NCBI GenBank assembly: GCA_023417165.1
Contig: JAEZGD010000272.1
Coordinates: 1-5,501 of the forward strand
Reading direction: 5' to 3'
DNA length: 5,501 nt
Origin: Planctomycetota bacterium
GTDB lineage: Bacteria > Planctomycetota > Planctomycetia > Pirellulales > Pirellulaceae
Shown here one piece after another: positions 4,558 to 5,501 of this stretch. Positions within the stretch are counted from its first letter, which is position 1; every line of letters begins with the position of its first letter. The position numbers and the translations under genes are program-made. The notes below the pieces were generated by a model. The model was not told the DNA's origin and did not search any database. It was given only the letters and a program-made list of their open reading frames with translations.

Positions 4558-5452
4558 GTTCGGGCGTGCTGGGGCGGCGCAGCGGTTCTTTCGCCAACAT
4601 GCGACGCACCAGACGCGCCAAACGAGTCGGCACATGCGGCAACCGTTGACGTAGCGACGGGGGCGGCGTTTCGACATGCGCTGCGACCAGGTTCATCGGA
4701 TCGTCGTCTTCGAACGGCAACGAACCAACCAGCAGTTGATACAGCACCACGCCGAGGCTGTAGACATCGGCCGCCGATGTCAGCTCGCGACTGGCTTGAA
4801 ACATCTCGGGCGCCATGCTCTCTGGCGTGCCGGCCAGGCAGTGGCGTTGGCTATCGGATTCGTCCAAGCGGCGCGCGAGACCGAGATCGATCAGCGTGGT
4901 GTGACCGGTCGGCGCGACCAGGATGTTGCTGGCGTTGATATCGCTGTGCAGCCAGCCGGCCGCATGCAGCGCGGCAGCGGCTTCGGCCACCTGGCGAATG
5001 ATCCACAGCGCGTGCGGCGTCGGCAAGCGCTCGCCGAGCGCGATCGTTTGCGCGATGGTGGCCCCTGGATAGTACGGCGTCACCAAATAGTGTGGTGGCG
5101 CGTCGAGCTCGCATGCCAGCACCGTCGAGAGATGCGGGTGTTGCACCTGGCGCGAGACAAACGCTTCGCGCTGCAGCATGTTGGCCACTTGCGCGTCGCG
5201 GGCGAACTGCGGCAGCGGGATTTTGACCGCATAATCACCGTCGCCTGGGCAGTTTTTAGGGCGGGCCTGATGGACGCTGGTCCAGGCGCCGCGGCCGATT
5301 TCTCGCACCAGTTCCCACTTGCCTACTCGCAGGTACGACGCTGCACTTGCTGTCGTCAACGACATGCCATCGCCAGGAAAGCGCGGGCGGAAGCGAACAG
5401 TTCGCCCGGCGCGGGAATAGATTCGGACAGAAAAGGGTCTATCGGATTGCAT
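4499..5452 (-). CDS. Hanks-type serine/threonine protein kinase with atypical catalytic loop
   Basis: This 317-aa protein is essentially one kinase domain, with no membrane helix or sensor domain, so it is probably cytosolic. Numbering from ATG 5452: glycine loop IGRGAWTSV (52-60), ATP lysine K77 in YAVKI, helix-C Glu97, catalytic loop LHSDINASNIL (168-178) with Asp171 and Asn176, DLG (189-191) for DFG, GTPESMAPE (208-216), helix-F Asp229 in DVYSLGVVLYQLL, and Arg292/293 in the RRPS motif (292-295). Two usual residues differ: Ser170 replaces the HRD arginine, and Asn173 replaces the catalytic-loop lysine. The start is uncertain. ATG 5452 adds 29 basic residues of mixed codon use, whereas the in-frame ATG at 5365 (MSLTTASAASY) starts just before the domain. 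Neither has a good ribosome site. The frame also stays open to the right edge, so a start beyond the window is possible. The C-terminus overlaps the convergent HTH gene. Confidence 0.9.
   Translation of the reverse strand: MQSDRPFSVRIYSRAGRTVRFRPRFPGDGMSLTTASAASYLRVGKWELVREIGRGAWTSVHQARPKNCPGDGDYAVKIPLPQFARDAQVANMLQREAFVSRQVQHPHLSTVLACELDAPPHYLVTPYYPGATIAQTIALGERLPTPHALWIIRQVAEAAAALHAAGWLHSDINASNILVAPTGHTTLIDLGLARRLDESDSQRHCLAGTPESMAPEMFQASRELTSAADVYSLGVVLYQLLVGSLPFEDDDPMNLVAAHVETPPPSLRQRLPHVPTRLARLVRRMLAKEPLRRPSTPELIAALTDLEIETFAERLVA
5393..5405. promoter_or_regulatory. 13-bp palindrome GCGAAC-A-GTTCGC near the kinase start
   Basis: This is a perfect inverted repeat of 6-bp arms around one base. 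If the kinase starts at 5365, it lies 28 nt upstream of the start and could be an operator. If the start is 5452, it is coding sequence. The spacing does not fit a LexA box (GAAC-N4-GTTC). Confidence 0.25.
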
Positions 5453-5501
5453 CGGCCAGCAGCGGCGCGAAAGTTTACCGAGAAACGGGAATGGAGGGCG
5501 C

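Noticed and set aside
4851..5114. Second minus-strand frame inside the kinase gene
   Set aside because: It is an out-of-frame shadow of the kinase gene with an Arg/Ala-rich product and no motif.
5393..5405. GAAC-A-GTTC as a LexA/SOS box
   Set aside because: Known LexA boxes with these half-sites need a 4-base spacer. Here there is one base, and the position relative to the kinase start is uncertain.

Overview
The window looks like a stretch of planctomycete chromosome, probably Pirellulales-like. This is an inference from three things: a stand-alone Hanks-type Ser/Thr kinase with a DLG motif, several lineage-type hypothetical proteins (a secreted proline-tailed protein and a DUF4328-like membrane protein), and GC-rich coding with generous spacers. 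Four genes appear to start behind a GAGGG-type Shine-Dalgarno site at 5-8 nt spacing (starts at 1040, 2793, 3293 and 3814).

Left part (1-1039): visibly lower in GC, with mixed codon use (many TTA, CTA, AGT, ACA). It holds the C-terminal two thirds or so of a Shedu (SduA, DUF4263) anti-phage nuclease, running in from off the left edge. After it come about 270 bases with no intact gene but with coding-looking peptide segments in three successive frames, possibly a decayed gene. Base composition changes sharply at about 1020-1040, so this looks like the edge of a defence or accessory island.

Middle part (1040-3685): four plus-strand genes. They are a secreted hypothetical protein, a five-helix DUF4328-like membrane protein, a doubtful 95-aa orphan, and a VOC (glyoxalase/bleomycin-resistance fold) protein. 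Each of the three spacers between them carries one copy of the same ~100 bp repeat, all in the same orientation, starting roughly 30-65 nt after the upstream stop and ending about 75-105 nt before the next start. A small hairpin in the repeat (5-bp stem, GGA loop) shows a compensatory base-pair change between copies. This repeat family is the most novel feature of the window.

Right part (3686-5501): a plus-strand HTH protein of unknown function, preceded by a nested palindrome that could be an operator. It is convergent with, and overlaps by 59 bp, a minus-strand Ser/Thr kinase. The kinase keeps its P-loop, VAIK-type lysine, catalytic Asp, metal-binding Asn, DLG and APE motifs, but has HSD in place of HRD and Asn in place of the catalytic-loop lysine. 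No RNA gene, CRISPR array, insertion sequence or convincing intrinsic terminator was seen.
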